A stretch of 23,214 nt of DNA from G963677485 sp964519405 (GCA_964519405.1 CAZFLA010000047.1:1-23214), one strand, 5' to 3'. Positions 7,548 through 15,614 are shown, counted from the first letter of the stretch. Made by a program: numbers and translations. Notes: generated from the sequence alone by a model not told the origin.

Positions 7548-8732
7548 GTCTGTTAAGAACATGTGCTGCTGCCGCTGCGGGAAGAGCAGTTGGCATGCAC
7601 TAACTATGTCAGTCGTTGGAGGCATGCTCAGGCGTGCTAATAAATCCTTTGCGGGCACTGATCCCAACACTAATTGCCCCATCTGCCCGGAAGTTAGCTC
7701 CACGCTTGCCGCATTGTTGGGTGCGGTGCAAAATGCAACACTACCAGGACGGATATTCAGTGACTTCGTAATACCGTCAACCTTGAAGGTAATCACTTTT
7801 GCGGCACTCACCACACTGCGACTGACTAACCGTCGCCATTCGGGCATCATGTTCTCAAAAAGTTGATCGATATTCGCGGCTTGAACCATGCTGCCTCCGC
7901 TCTCTTCATAAAGCTGGAAGAAGCTGCAGTCGGTTCGCATCAACGCGGCGGCGACAGGCCCCTCATCGGTGACTGAGTATTCGATGTGCTTGAATACGCG
8001 ATTCAGTTTAGCGGCAACCTCAACCATCCAGTGTTCACAGGCAACCAGCAGAACGTCGGCTGCCTTCGCGTTCTCTGCCACAATTTCACTCACGACGAAG
8101 GTTTCGGGCACGAACTGCTCATACCAGTCGTGGTGACAGGTGCCGCGGCCATGGCGAGCATATCCTGCGATATGTCCGTCAGGGGCGATCACTACGACGC
8201 TTTCGTCGTCGTGTTCGCCTGTGCAGATGCGCTCCACAACAGCCCAAGCGTCAGATCCGATCGGTTTGATGTGCGCTCCGCACACATTAAGCTCGAGATA
8301 CTGCTCGTATAGCCGCTGCAGTGATTCGCTGTCTCCTGCCTGAAAAGAACGCATGGTCCAACCGCTGGGCAGTGGATCTGCTGTCTCTTTCGGCTCAACT
8401 GTAACACCGCGGTGCGCTCCTGCGGCGGCAAAGCCGAACTTGTGGTAGTAGTTTGGTATGCCATAAAGCATGGTTAACCCGAAGTTCGATTGTTTAAGGT
8501 AGTTAACCGACTCCACCAACACGCGGCGGCTATAACCCATGAAGCGATACTTCTCTTCAGTGCCGACACCGCCGATGCCTGCCATATCGACGCGTGAACA
8601 ACCGACCGATATGGGATGCGAGCCTATCCAACAACGACTTGCCGATTCATTTTCATGCATTAGGTCAACTCTTGCACCACCGTCTGGAAATGCAGTGACA
8701 GTGATATTGGGATCATTACATATATAAGACAC
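7539..8732 (-). CDS. Eis-like GNAT N-acetyltransferase with C-terminal SCP2 domain (copy 1)
   Basis: 397 aa. The N-terminal GNAT fold includes VDMAGIGGVGTEEKYRFMGY (acetyl-CoA-binding region with an altered loop) and MLYGIPNYYHKFGFAAAG, matching the YxxFGY segment of Eis that holds the catalytic Tyr. A second GNAT-like region follows (about 130-280), then an SCP2-like domain at the C-terminus. Start chosen at GTG 8732 because GAGGGAG lies about 7 nt before it; an ATG at 8762 would add ten residues. With this start the protein is exactly as long as its neighbour copy 2, about 62 bases upstream. In the Eis family the C-terminal carboxylate serves in catalysis; both copies end in Asp-Arg-Tyr. 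The substrate is unknown (amine, antibiotic or peptide). Confidence 0.82.
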   Translation of the reverse strand: MSYICNDPNITVTAFPDGGARVDLMHENESASRCWIGSHPISVGCSRVDMAGIGGVGTEEKYRFMGYSRRVLVESVNYLKQSNFGLTMLYGIPNYYHKFGFAAAGAHRGVTVEPKETADPLPSGWTMRSFQAGDSESLQRLYEQYLELNVCGAHIKPIGSDAWAVVERICTGEHDDESVVVIAPDGHIAGYARHGRGTCHHDWYEQFVPETFVVSEIVAENAKAADVLLVACEHWMVEVAAKLNRVFKHIEYSVTDEGPVAAALMRTDCSFFQLYEESGGSMVQAANIDQLFENMMPEWRRLVSRSVVSAAKVITFKVDGITKSLNIRPGSVAFCTAPNNAASVELTSGQMGQLVLGSVPAKDLLARLSMPPTTDIVSACQLLFPQRQQHMFLTDRY

Positions 8733-8793
8733 AGTTACTCCCTCTATGCTAGCAGACGTCAAAATACGGTACCCTTGACGACGAGTGCTTTAA

Positions 8794-9987
8794 TTAATAT
8801 CTGTCAGCCAAAAACATATGTTGTTGACGTCGTGGGAACAAGATGCTGCATATTGCAGCTGCGGCCGCGCTTGGCGGTTTCGGTAAACGAGCCAAAATGT
8901 CATCAACTGGCAGAGCGCCTAAGACCAATTGCCCCATGTCTGCCACACTTAGCTCCACACTGCAGCCGGTGTTGTGCTGTTCAGATATGCTCACTCCGCC
9001 CATATCCACATTAAGCGACATCGTTCCGGCTTCTGTAGTAAAACTAATGACTGTATCGACATCCACAGCACCTTGGCGAGCGAGTCTGCGCCATTCCGGC
9101 AGCATCTGCTCAAACAACTTCGGCATGTTGGATACCCTGACCATGCAGTTAGCACAAGCACTATACATCTGGGTGAAGGTGCTGTCTTTACGCATCAACG
9201 CTGCGGCGACAGGCCCTTCATCGGTGACTGCATACTTAATGCTGGATATTTCACGCTCTTCTTTAACGGCAACATCGCGCATCCAGATATCACAAGCCAT
9301 CAGCAACACATCGGCAGATTCGGGACATTCGGCAATGGCTTCACTGATCACCAGAGTTGAGGGCTTTGAACGCTCTTGACCGTCTGTTACCCAGCTTCCG
9401 CGCCCGTGCCAGGCATATGCACAGATGTGACCATCTGGAGCGAGCAGCACGAAGCAGTCGTCAGGGCGTTCGCCGGAAGCGACACGGCCGAGTTCGCGCC
9501 ACGATGTAGAATCATCTGGTCTTGCGCGGGTTCCGCATACGTTCTCGGCAAGATACAGGTTATACAGTCTTTTTACATCAGCCATGTCCGACTCGCGTAA
9601 TGCACGCATCTGCCAGCCAGTGGGTAACTCAGGCTTCTGTTCATACGTCTTAATAAGGGCATGGCGGTCCGGACCAGCCGCAGCATAACCATACTTATAA
9701 TAGTAATTGGGGATGCCATACAGCATGGTCAAACCGAACTGTGCATGCTCCATGAACCGAATGGCCTCCAACAGCACACGTCGGCTAAGCCCCTGATAAC
9801 GGAGGGTTTCATCGGTGCCGACATCGGCGATGCCGCCCATGTCGACTACTGCGCGGCCAATAGCTATTGGACGATTAGCGATGCGGCATCTGCTAATAGA
9901 GTTGCCGTCTCGCATTAAGTCGACCTTATAGTTACCATCAGACTCAGCAGAGACAATTATTTCCGGATCTTGGCTAATGTAGTTCAC
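8794..9987 (-). CDS. Eis-like GNAT N-acetyltransferase with C-terminal SCP2 domain (copy 2)
   Basis: 397 aa, paralogue of the gene just downstream. Shared segments include VDMGGIADVGTDETLRYQGLS, MLYGIPNYYYKYGYAAAG, YAVTDEGPVAAALMR and the C-terminal PRRQQHMFLADRY. Start chosen at GTG 9987 behind AGAGGAG (spacing about 6 nt); an in-frame ATG at 10029 has no better ribosome site. The two copies share a strand with a 61-bp gap, so they are probably co-transcribed after a tandem duplication. The region upstream is shared with the divergent protease gene. The function is presumably N-acetylation of an amine substrate with acetyl-CoA; the specificity cannot be read from sequence. Confidence 0.82.
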   Translation of the reverse strand: MNYISQDPEIIVSAESDGNYKVDLMRDGNSISRCRIANRPIAIGRAVVDMGGIADVGTDETLRYQGLSRRVLLEAIRFMEHAQFGLTMLYGIPNYYYKYGYAAAGPDRHALIKTYEQKPELPTGWQMRALRESDMADVKRLYNLYLAENVCGTRARPDDSTSWRELGRVASGERPDDCFVLLAPDGHICAYAWHGRGSWVTDGQERSKPSTLVISEAIAECPESADVLLMACDIWMRDVAVKEEREISSIKYAVTDEGPVAAALMRKDSTFTQMYSACANCMVRVSNMPKLFEQMLPEWRRLARQGAVDVDTVISFTTEAGTMSLNVDMGGVSISEQHNTGCSVELSVADMGQLVLGALPVDDILARLPKPPSAAAAAICSILFPRRQQHMFLADRY

Positions 9988-10089
9988 GATGGCTCCTCTT
10001 TGCTGAAAATATGAAATGAAGTACCGCATTTTAACATGATTCTATAGTCTTGTGCTTTAATCGACTACAAACAAAGGTATTTCGGTAAA

Positions 10090-11292
10090 ATGTTAGCTAT
10101 GAAACACCACCATTTTCTTACAGTGATCGTGCTCGCATTGCTTTCTATAGCATTGACGGGCTGCGGCGGCGGAGGGGGAGGCAGTAAATCTTCTTCCAAA
10201 GCTAAGTGGACTGTGCTCGTGTATATGAATGCAGCCAACTCGTTAGACAGTTACGCGGAACCAGACATCAACGAGATGGAGCAAGTTGGTTCGTCTGATA
10301 ACTTGAACATCATTGTACAAGTTAAGCGGCGCAACACCAATTACCGTAATACACGCCGCATGCTCATTACAAAAGATGATCAGCCCAACGTCGTTACATC
10401 AACGGTAGCAGAGGATCTGGGGCTCAATGTTGACATGGGCAGCTATGACACCCTAAAGAGCTTCATTCAATGGGGTGCGGAGAAATATCCAAGTGACCAT
10501 ATTGCTGTTATCATCTGGAACCACGGTGACGGATGGCGAAGCAAAAACACTACCAACCCAATCACTAAAGCTATCAGCGAAGATGACCTCACCGGCAACC
10601 ACATCGAAGTCTGGCAGTTACCGCAAGCGCTGCGCCCGCTGGACTCCAGCCCTGTGCTTGATGTGGTGGCATTTGACGCCTGCTACATGCAGATGGCTGA
10701 AGTGGCGCAGGAGATACGGTTCTGCACCAAATACATCTGCGGCAGCGAGGAGTATTTCCCGGGCGAGGGTTATCCGTATAATTTGATGCTCGCACCTTTG
10801 CGCAATACGCCATCCATCAGTGCTAAGGACTTCGCGGTGTCATTGGTCAACAATATCTTCTCTGGATTGAGTGTCGATGGCAATATCACGCAAAGCGCAC
10901 TCGATGCCTCAAGGATAACGGAGCTAACGGCTGCTGTGAACACATTTGGGCAGGCGCTGATTGACAGCACCATAACCAAAGATGAAGCCAATGTGGTGCG
11001 AACTCAGACACAAGCATATGTGATTGCTGAAAACAAAGACCTATATGATTATGCCGAACGCATGGCTGCATTACGGCCAACAGATACGAACTTGCAGTCT
11101 GCATACACAAACCTCATATCTGTGTTAAAGTCAACAGTAGTGAACGAAAAACACACAAGTGATTCGGTCATAAACTCACATGGTATAGCGATTTATGTAC
11201 CATCTCGGCTTGATTTTGATAGTAACTATCTCAATACCGCCTTCAGCCGAGCAACATGCTGGGATGAATGGCTGCAAGCCCAAGGGCAATAA
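10090..11292 (+). CDS. Clostripain-family (peptidase C11) secreted lipoprotein
   Basis: 400 aa. A signal peptide with lipobox LTGC places the lipidated Cys at residue 25, followed by six Gly and a Ser/Lys-rich linker, so the protein should be anchored outside the cytoplasmic membrane. The peptidase domain has WTVLVYMNAANSLD (start of the C11 fold), the catalytic His145 in IIWNHGDGW and the catalytic Cys198 in FDACYMQMAE, matching the His-Cys dyad of clostripain and related proteases that cut after basic residues. The C-terminal motif HGIAIYVP is also typical. ATG 10090 is used; ATG 10099 is possible. The small lipoprotein gene begins 30 nt downstream on the same strand. Confidence 0.88.
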   Translation: MLAMKHHHFLTVIVLALLSIALTGCGGGGGGSKSSSKAKWTVLVYMNAANSLDSYAEPDINEMEQVGSSDNLNIIVQVKRRNTNYRNTRRMLITKDDQPNVVTSTVAEDLGLNVDMGSYDTLKSFIQWGAEKYPSDHIAVIIWNHGDGWRSKNTTNPITKAISEDDLTGNHIEVWQLPQALRPLDSSPVLDVVAFDACYMQMAEVAQEIRFCTKYICGSEEYFPGEGYPYNLMLAPLRNTPSISAKDFAVSLVNNIFSGLSVDGNITQSALDASRITELTAAVNTFGQALIDSTITKDEANVVRTQTQAYVIAENKDLYDYAERMAALRPTDTNLQSAYTNLISVLKSTVVNEKHTSDSVINSHGIAIYVPSRLDFDSNYLNTAFSRATCWDEWLQAQGQ

Positions 11293-11322
11293 CTCTGCCA
11301 CGAACTTAGAGGAGAGACTAGG

Positions 11323-11811
11323 ATGAAACCATTGGTATGGATGGCTGCTCTCGCAGCTGCCGTCGCACTTGCCGGATGCGGCGGGGGCGGAGGTGGAAGC
11401 AGTGATAACGGTGGAGGCACCGGAACGCAGCTGACAGGCACACTCTTAACGGATACAGGTGCAGCTGCCGTCGGTGTGCAGGTTGCCGTTGTGAAGCAAG
11501 ATCGCAGTGTCGTCGTTGGCACAAGCAACGCATCAGGTTTTATATCTATAGATATACCGTCAAACGCCATCGGGTTTGTAGTTAATGCTCGCCCTACATC
11601 GGGCAGCAGCTATTATCCGATATACACATACTTGGGCAAAACATATCAGCTCACTATATCAAGCAACGCTGATTATGCCAGTGTACCGCAGAACTTTATC
11701 ATGCCGATGCCTAGCTCCAACGATATCAGCGGCGTCACATTCTACGGTACAGCATCACCGCCACCACCGCCATCGGGCACGAGTTACATCTGGCCAACAT
11801 CTAGTAACTAG
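11323..11811 (+). CDS. Small poly-Gly lipoprotein with carboxypeptidase-regulatory-like domain
   Basis: 162 aa. The signal peptide MKPLVWMAALAAAVALAGC ends in a lipobox with Cys19, followed by six Gly and SSDNGGGTG, nearly the same tether as in the upstream protease. Residues about 37-100 resemble a carboxypeptidase-regulatory-like beta sandwich (GTLLTDTGAAAVGVQVAVV, then SGFISIDIP), a fold common in secreted surface proteins. The C-terminus is Pro-rich (SPPPPPSG) and ends in IWPTSSN. GGAGAG lies about 9 nt before the ATG. Spacing and the shared tether suggest an operon with the protease; it could be a partner or substrate at the cell surface. The exact function is unknown. Confidence 0.7.
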   Translation: MKPLVWMAALAAAVALAGCGGGGGGSSDNGGGTGTQLTGTLLTDTGAAAVGVQVAVVKQDRSVVVGTSNASGFISIDIPSNAIGFVVNARPTSGSSYYPIYTYLGKTYQLTISSNADYASVPQNFIMPMPSSNDISGVTFYGTASPPPPPSGTSYIWPTSSN

Positions 11812-11842
11812 TCACTGGTTACAAGTAACTGGTTACTAGTTA
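11805..11842 (+). repeat. Nested inverted and direct repeats at the lipoprotein stop codon
   Basis: TAACTAGT (11805-11812) is the exact complement of ACTAGTTA (11835-11842), enclosing GTTAC-AA-GTAAC and two direct copies of ACTGGTTAC. The TAG stop of the preceding gene lies in the left arm. Confidence 0.5.
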
Positions 11843-11856
11843 TTAAAGATGCAGCA

Positions 11857-11890
11857 AAGGGCGAACCAACATATGGTTTGCCCTTAACAG
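11857..11890 (+). terminator. Rho-independent terminator after the protease-lipoprotein pair
   Basis: AAGGGCGAACCA (11857-11868) pairs with TGGTTTGCCCTT (11874-11885), a 12-bp stem with one G-U pair and a 5-nt loop, followed by AACAGTTTT. It lies between convergent genes and may also act on cdsA, which ends at 11933 on the other strand. Confidence 0.7.
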
Positions 11891-11932
11891 TTTTCTGAAG
11901 CCAATAACCGCTTGTCGATAAAACTTACCAAG

Positions 11933-12919
11933 TTATGGCAGAGGTTGTTGAAATTGAAAGACGTGCAGCAGCTGAAGCAACAGATATATCGCAGGAATAC
12001 CCAGCATCAAGCTGTCAAACCGATCGAGCACACCGCCATGACCTGGCAGCACCGCGCCAGCATCTTTTACGCCTGTTTCACGCTTCAGGGCGCTCTCAAA
12101 TAGATCACCGATGATGCCCGCAACAGATGACACTAATCCCACCAAAAAGGCTGCGCCGACAGGAATGATTGGTGTTTCATGAGGGGTGAGCGTCATAATA
12201 TAGATCGCGCCTACTAGTATCGCCATCAATATCGCGCCTGTTACTCCACCAATAGCACCTTCCCAGCTCTTTTTAGGACTGACTCGGGGAGCCATTTTGT
12301 GTTTGCCAAACCGCTTACCAACAAAGTAGGCCGTGGAGTCACACATCCACACACACAAGCATACAAGCAACACTATCCATTTTCCGGGAATGGAGCTGTT
12401 GGTTACGAATGGCAGGCTTACACTGTATAACTGCAGAGAAACCCAGGTTCGGTAGAGCACGCCTGTATAGAGGGCAATCATCGCGGCGCTGCTGAGGTTA
12501 CTCCAAGCATGAATACGCTCGCTGCGGTCGGCAATCCATACCTCATAGATGACTCCGATCACCAGGAAGAGAGTAACTATGGGATATGTCAGCTGCTCTT
12601 CAACGCCAGGATAGTGGAATTTCAACCAGGCATCAAACGGCATCATCACGCCTAACAACACAATCGCCCAGTTAACACGCGAACCGGGGTTGTGCTGCTC
12701 GGATATCATGCTTAACTCGCCGGCGCATAGGAAGGCGGCCAACGACACAAAGATGGCCCAGACGATGTCTCCTGGTACAGCCCAGCCAGCCTCACGTGGT
12801 ATAAACAAACACCCAACGACAATGGGCAGTCCCACCAGTGAGGTAATCATCCGCATGGCAAGCTCACTGATAATGAAGCGCTTGCGAAAACCGGTAATAT
12901 GTTTGTCGGGTATACGCAA
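11933..12919 (-). CDS. cdsA: Phosphatidate cytidylyltransferase (CDP-diglyceride synthase)
   Basis: 328 aa from the chosen start, a polytopic inner-membrane enzyme that makes CDP-diacylglycerol from phosphatidic acid and CTP, the branch point to phospholipids. The family signature is clear near the C-terminus: SALKRETGVKDAGAVLPGHG followed by GVLDRFD, matching S-x-x-K-R-x4-K-D-x5-P-x-H-G-G-x-x-D-R-x-D. About eight hydrophobic segments precede and follow it. The start is uncertain: TTG 12919 has GGAG 9 nt upstream, TTG 12928 has the GGAG touching it, and internal ATGs about 21-23 codons further in (MRMITSLVGLPIV) resemble the N-terminus of many homologues. It is isolated from the other usual lipid-synthesis genes and diverges from the small membrane protein cluster. 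Confidence 0.92.
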   Translation of the reverse strand: MRIPDKHITGFRKRFIISELAMRMITSLVGLPIVVGCLFIPREAGWAVPGDIVWAIFVSLAAFLCAGELSMISEQHNPGSRVNWAIVLLGVMMPFDAWLKFHYPGVEEQLTYPIVTLFLVIGVIYEVWIADRSERIHAWSNLSSAAMIALYTGVLYRTWVSLQLYSVSLPFVTNSSIPGKWIVLLVCLCVWMCDSTAYFVGKRFGKHKMAPRVSPKKSWEGAIGGVTGAILMAILVGAIYIMTLTPHETPIIPVGAAFLVGLVSSVAGIIGDLFESALKRETGVKDAGAVLPGHGGVLDRFDSLMLGIPAIYLLLQLLHVFQFQQPLP

Positions 12920-12940
12920 ACTAGCCAACTCCGGTTAACT

Positions 12941-12978
12941 TGATATGATAACATGATATCATACGTCGTTTGATATCC
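12941..12978. promoter_or_regulatory. Three TGATAT repeats in the divergent cdsA / membrane-cluster promoter region
   Basis: TGATATGA (12941), TGATATCA (12954) and TGATATCC (12971) lie in the 79-bp divergent intergenic region; the middle one is within a perfect 10-bp palindrome ATGATATCAT (12953-12962). The spacing is 13 and 17 bases. This is a candidate operator array for an unknown regulator; AT-richness alone is the alternative explanation. Confidence 0.35.
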
Positions 12979-12998
12979 TAGGGTTCCATGAGGTTTAC

Positions 12999-13523
12999 AT
13001 GCCTAATCCCGTGCTGTTCAGCGAACACCAGCAACTGCCGAAATGGTTAAACTGGGTGATCATATTACCTGAAGCACTGATATTGGCTCTAGTGGTAATC
13101 CAGTCAGTATATCAAGCACTCCAAACTCATAAATCCATCGCATCAACCGACCTTTTGGTACCGTTAGTCATCGTATGCGTTGTCACCATCCTACCTGTGG
13201 TGTTCGTTCTCGCAGCGAAACTTGTGACGACGGTATCTGCTGATGGCTTGTATATCCGATGGATACCCCTGCATCTTCATCCCATCAAGATCGACCTAGA
13301 CAACGCCGCGACTGTTACAGCAATAACATATAACGCACTCAGTGACTTTGGTGGATGGGGTATTCGATATGGCTTGGGCGGGATGATCTATAATATGCAG
13401 GGCAGCAAGGCGATATGTATCACCTATCAGCACGGCAAGAAGCTGATGGTTGGCACACAACATCCCGATGAGCTGCTTTCCGCCGTAAAAATGATTTGTA
13501 ATCCAGGAGTTCAGATTGGCTAA
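12999..13523 (+). CDS. Two-TM protein with GGWGIR-motif C-terminal domain (paralogue 1)
   Basis: 174 aa, function unknown. Two hydrophobic segments (about 17-38 and 51-75) form an N-terminal hairpin, followed by a cytosolic-type domain rich in beta strands, plausibly PH-like. It contains DFGGWGIRYGLGG (about 115-127) and ends with MVGTQHPDELLSAVKM, the same ending type as its two downstream relatives. GAGG lies 5 nt before the ATG. It is followed by an 8-base overlap with paralogue 2, so the genes are coupled. Hypothetical proteins with the YGGWGIR motif are known from many bacteria without an assigned function. Confidence 0.7.
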   Translation: MPNPVLFSEHQQLPKWLNWVIILPEALILALVVIQSVYQALQTHKSIASTDLLVPLVIVCVVTILPVVFVLAAKLVTTVSADGLYIRWIPLHLHPIKIDLDNAATVTAITYNALSDFGGWGIRYGLGGMIYNMQGSKAICITYQHGKKLMVGTQHPDELLSAVKMICNPGVQIG

Positions 13524-14061
13524 TCAACAAGTAATCTTTTCCGAATCGCAAACTGTCGTGTCGCGTGTCTTCACAACAGGAGCCTGGCTGCTGCAAGTTT
13601 GCTTCGGCGTTTTAGTGTTCATGACACTGATGCTGGGGTGGCAATGCTTCCAAATGTTCGTGCTGCACAAGCCTGGCACGATGCCCATGGACGATCGACA
13701 AGCTCTGACCCTGTTTGGTGCTTACCTGTTCATGTTGCTGTTAATATTCTCTATGCGCTTAAAAACAACTATTGACGACGAAGGATTAGCTGTCAGTTTA
13801 CCCCCGTTAATGTGGCGGAAGTTTAAACTTGATATGAAACAAGTGAAGAGTATTGAAGTCTGTAAATACAATGCCCAAAAGGAGTATGGCGGATGGGGTA
13901 TTCGCCACGGCAACGGCGGGCAGTGTTTTACCATGGGCGGCGATACAGGCGTGATGATCCGACTTAAAGGCGGAAGCCACATCCTTGTGGGCAGCCGCCG
14001 CTGCGAGGAGTTGGTGAACACGCTCACCGACCTGCTGCCTGGCAAAAAGAAAGCAAAATAG
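13516..14061 (+). CDS. Two-TM protein with GGWGIR-motif C-terminal domain (paralogue 2)
   Basis: 181 aa, function unknown. Starts at TTG 13516 with AGGAG 6 nt upstream and overlaps the previous gene by 8 bases. Two TM segments (about 20-45 and 67-83) precede a soluble domain with EYGGWGIRHGNGGQCFTMGG (about 122-141) and HILVGSRRCEELVNTL near the end. The Gly-rich motif aligns directly with DFGGWGIRYGLGG of paralogue 1. The start codon, the overlap and the shared architecture indicate tandem duplication within one transcription unit. The last residues are basic (PGKKKAK). Confidence 0.7.
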   Translation: MANQQVIFSESQTVVSRVFTTGAWLLQVCFGVLVFMTLMLGWQCFQMFVLHKPGTMPMDDRQALTLFGAYLFMLLLIFSMRLKTTIDDEGLAVSLPPLMWRKFKLDMKQVKSIEVCKYNAQKEYGGWGIRHGNGGQCFTMGGDTGVMIRLKGGSHILVGSRRCEELVNTLTDLLPGKKKAK

Positions 14062-14091
14062 CATCCCAATATCACCACAGGAGTTATATCG

Positions 14092-14574
14092 ATGGCTGAA
14101 CGTGAGATATACCGCGAAGATTTATGTCATGCCAACTGGTTTATTTGGTTTGTATTTTTCAGTGAGATCGTATGTTACCTCGTCGTGTTTCACTCAACAA
14201 AAGAGCAGCTGCACTTTCCTGCACCACTTAACGCCATCATGAACTCCAATATCGGCTTCATAGTGATCATCACTGCAGCCGCTTATTTATCCGTCATCAT
14301 TCTGCGGATGATGAAACTCATTGTGGTTGTCACAGATGAGCAGGTGTATATAGAGAGGAAACTTACTAGTACCCCGCCTGTGGCCATCAAGATCAGTGAG
14401 ATCGCATCAGTCGATCAACAAATACCAGTCGGAGTAGCTACTAATAATCGGGTAGTCTATTCGGTGATCGGCAGTCAGACAGTGACCGTTACAAATACCT
14501 CAGGGAAAAGCATCGTCATCGGCACACACCGCCCAGATGAGCTGATATCAGCCATTAAGTCTGTGATGAAGTAA
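14092..14574 (+). CDS. Diverged two-TM paralogue 3 of the same membrane cluster
   Basis: 160 aa, function unknown. Starts with ATG after CAGGAG (about 9-10 nt upstream), 30 nt downstream of paralogue 2. Two TM segments (about 15-36 and 53-72) and a soluble domain that ends SIVIGTHRPDELISAIKSVM, closely like GTQHPDELLSAVKM in paralogue 1. The GGWGIR stretch is replaced by VGVATNNRVVYSVIGSQ, so the conserved motif is lost while the rest of the fold appears kept. This may be a degenerate or specialised member. It is followed by the inverted copy of an interspersed repeat. Confidence 0.65.
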   Translation: MAEREIYREDLCHANWFIWFVFFSEIVCYLVVFHSTKEQLHFPAPLNAIMNSNIGFIVIITAAAYLSVIILRMMKLIVVVTDEQVYIERKLTSTPPVAIKISEIASVDQQIPVGVATNNRVVYSVIGSQTVTVTNTSGKSIVIGTHRPDELISAIKSVMK

Positions 14575-14599
14575 CACCACCTCTTTTCGGAACCATGGG

Positions 14600-14698
14600 A
14601 CATCCGCACGCCGACCGGAGCGATGCGCCGACGGCCGTTTTGATAAGCCATGCGGTGCAAGAACCCGCACTAGACGCAGTCGTGTGGGTGACTAAACC
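14600..14698 (-). repeat. Interspersed hairpin repeat R, copy A (inverted, top hairpin deleted)
   Basis: On the minus strand this matches copies B and C: GGGTTTAGTCACCCACACGAC, then GCGTCTAGTGCGGGTTCTTG and the CACCGC...GGCTTATCA and CGGCCG segments. The roughly 28-nt top hairpin present in the other copies is missing between CACGAC and TGCGTC. A second copy of the end motif TGTGGGTGACTAAAC occurs at 14752-14766. Confidence 0.7.
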
Positions 14699-14781
14699 CT
14701 CGGCTGCTGGTAATCATGGTTACACCGTGGCCCATGGCGGACCGGTTTGGATGTGGGTGACTAAACTCACAGCAGCATGGC

Positions 14782-14810
14782 TATTTTACGTTTGACTCTT
14801 CTGTAAAATA
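14782..14810 (+). promoter_or_regulatory. Perfect 8-bp inverted repeat directly before tatD
   Basis: TATTTTAC (14782-14789) and GTAAAATA (14803-14810) are exact complements with a 13-nt spacer containing TTGACT. The repeat ends five bases before the tatD ATG. No Shine-Dalgarno is visible. It could be an operator or a translation-affecting hairpin. Confidence 0.35.
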
Positions 14811-14815
14811 TAAAC

Positions 14816-15589
14816 ATGGTGAATTATGTTGACACTCACTGCCACCTAACCAGTGACAGGTTTAATGATGATCGCGATGGGCGCATCACGCTCGCGAAGG
14901 CATTGGGGATTACCCGATGTGTAGAAATCGGCTCCGATTTATCTTCGTCAAAAGCGGCTTTGAAGCTGGCGGAACGGCATCTAGGCATCTCCGCTGCGAT
15001 AGGAATACATCCTCACGAAGCCAGCAGTCTTACTGCAGAGGTATATGACGAACTGGCGTGGATGTGCACGCAGCCCGGTGCTGTGGCAGTAGGCGAAATC
15101 GGACTAGACTACTACTATGACCTTTCACCCAGAGAGCAACAACAAACAGCCTTTGTGCAGCAGCTTGAGCTTGCCCATACATACGGATTGCCTGTCGTAG
15201 TTCACTGCCGCGACGCTTGGCAAGAGGTGATTGAGTTGATGCAGGGCTACGCCCATATCAGCGAAATCAGCGGGGTGCTGCACTGCTTCACAGGTAACCT
15301 AGAACAAGCGAAGATAATGATTGACCAAGGATGGTACCTCGGTATAGGGGGCATCATCACATTCAAAAACGCTGGTGATTTGCGGGAAGTGGTGCAGCAG
15401 GTCAGTTTGGATCACCTGCTGCTTGAGACGGATGCGCCTTATCTAGCGCCAGTGCCCTATCGCGGAAAGCCAAATGCCCCGCAGTATATTCCGGTCATCG
15501 CCGCGGCCTTAGCCAAACTCAAGGGTGTTGGCATAGAAGAGGTTGCGGCGATAACCACACGTAACGCTGAAAAACTCTTCGGCATCTAG
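14816..15589 (+). CDS. tatD: TatD-family metal-dependent hydrolase (DNase)
   Basis: 257 aa, full length for the TatD family of TIM-barrel nucleases/hydrolases. Metal and active-site motifs are all present: VDTHCHL (residues 5-11, His8 and His10), GEIGLDYYYD (about 94-103, bridging Glu), VVVHCRDAW (about 129-137), GVLHCFTGN (about 155-163) and LLETDAPYLAP (about 203-213, catalytic Asp). It probably acts in DNA 3'-end processing or quality control in the cytoplasm. There is no visible Shine-Dalgarno in front of ATG 14816; GTG 14819 is the next codon. The gene stands alone between two copies of repeat R. Confidence 0.93.
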   Translation: MVNYVDTHCHLTSDRFNDDRDGRITLAKALGITRCVEIGSDLSSSKAALKLAERHLGISAAIGIHPHEASSLTAEVYDELAWMCTQPGAVAVGEIGLDYYYDLSPREQQQTAFVQQLELAHTYGLPVVVHCRDAWQEVIELMQGYAHISEISGVLHCFTGNLEQAKIMIDQGWYLGIGGIITFKNAGDLREVVQQVSLDHLLLETDAPYLAPVPYRGKPNAPQYIPVIAAALAKLKGVGIEEVAAITTRNAEKLFGI

Positions 15590-15614
15590 CAACAGCCAAT
15601 TGCCTAGTAGCTAT

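Noticed and set aside
14595..14795. 66-aa frame in the tatD upstream region
   Set aside because: It lies entirely in repeat R copy A and its side sequence; the composition follows the repeat, not a protein.
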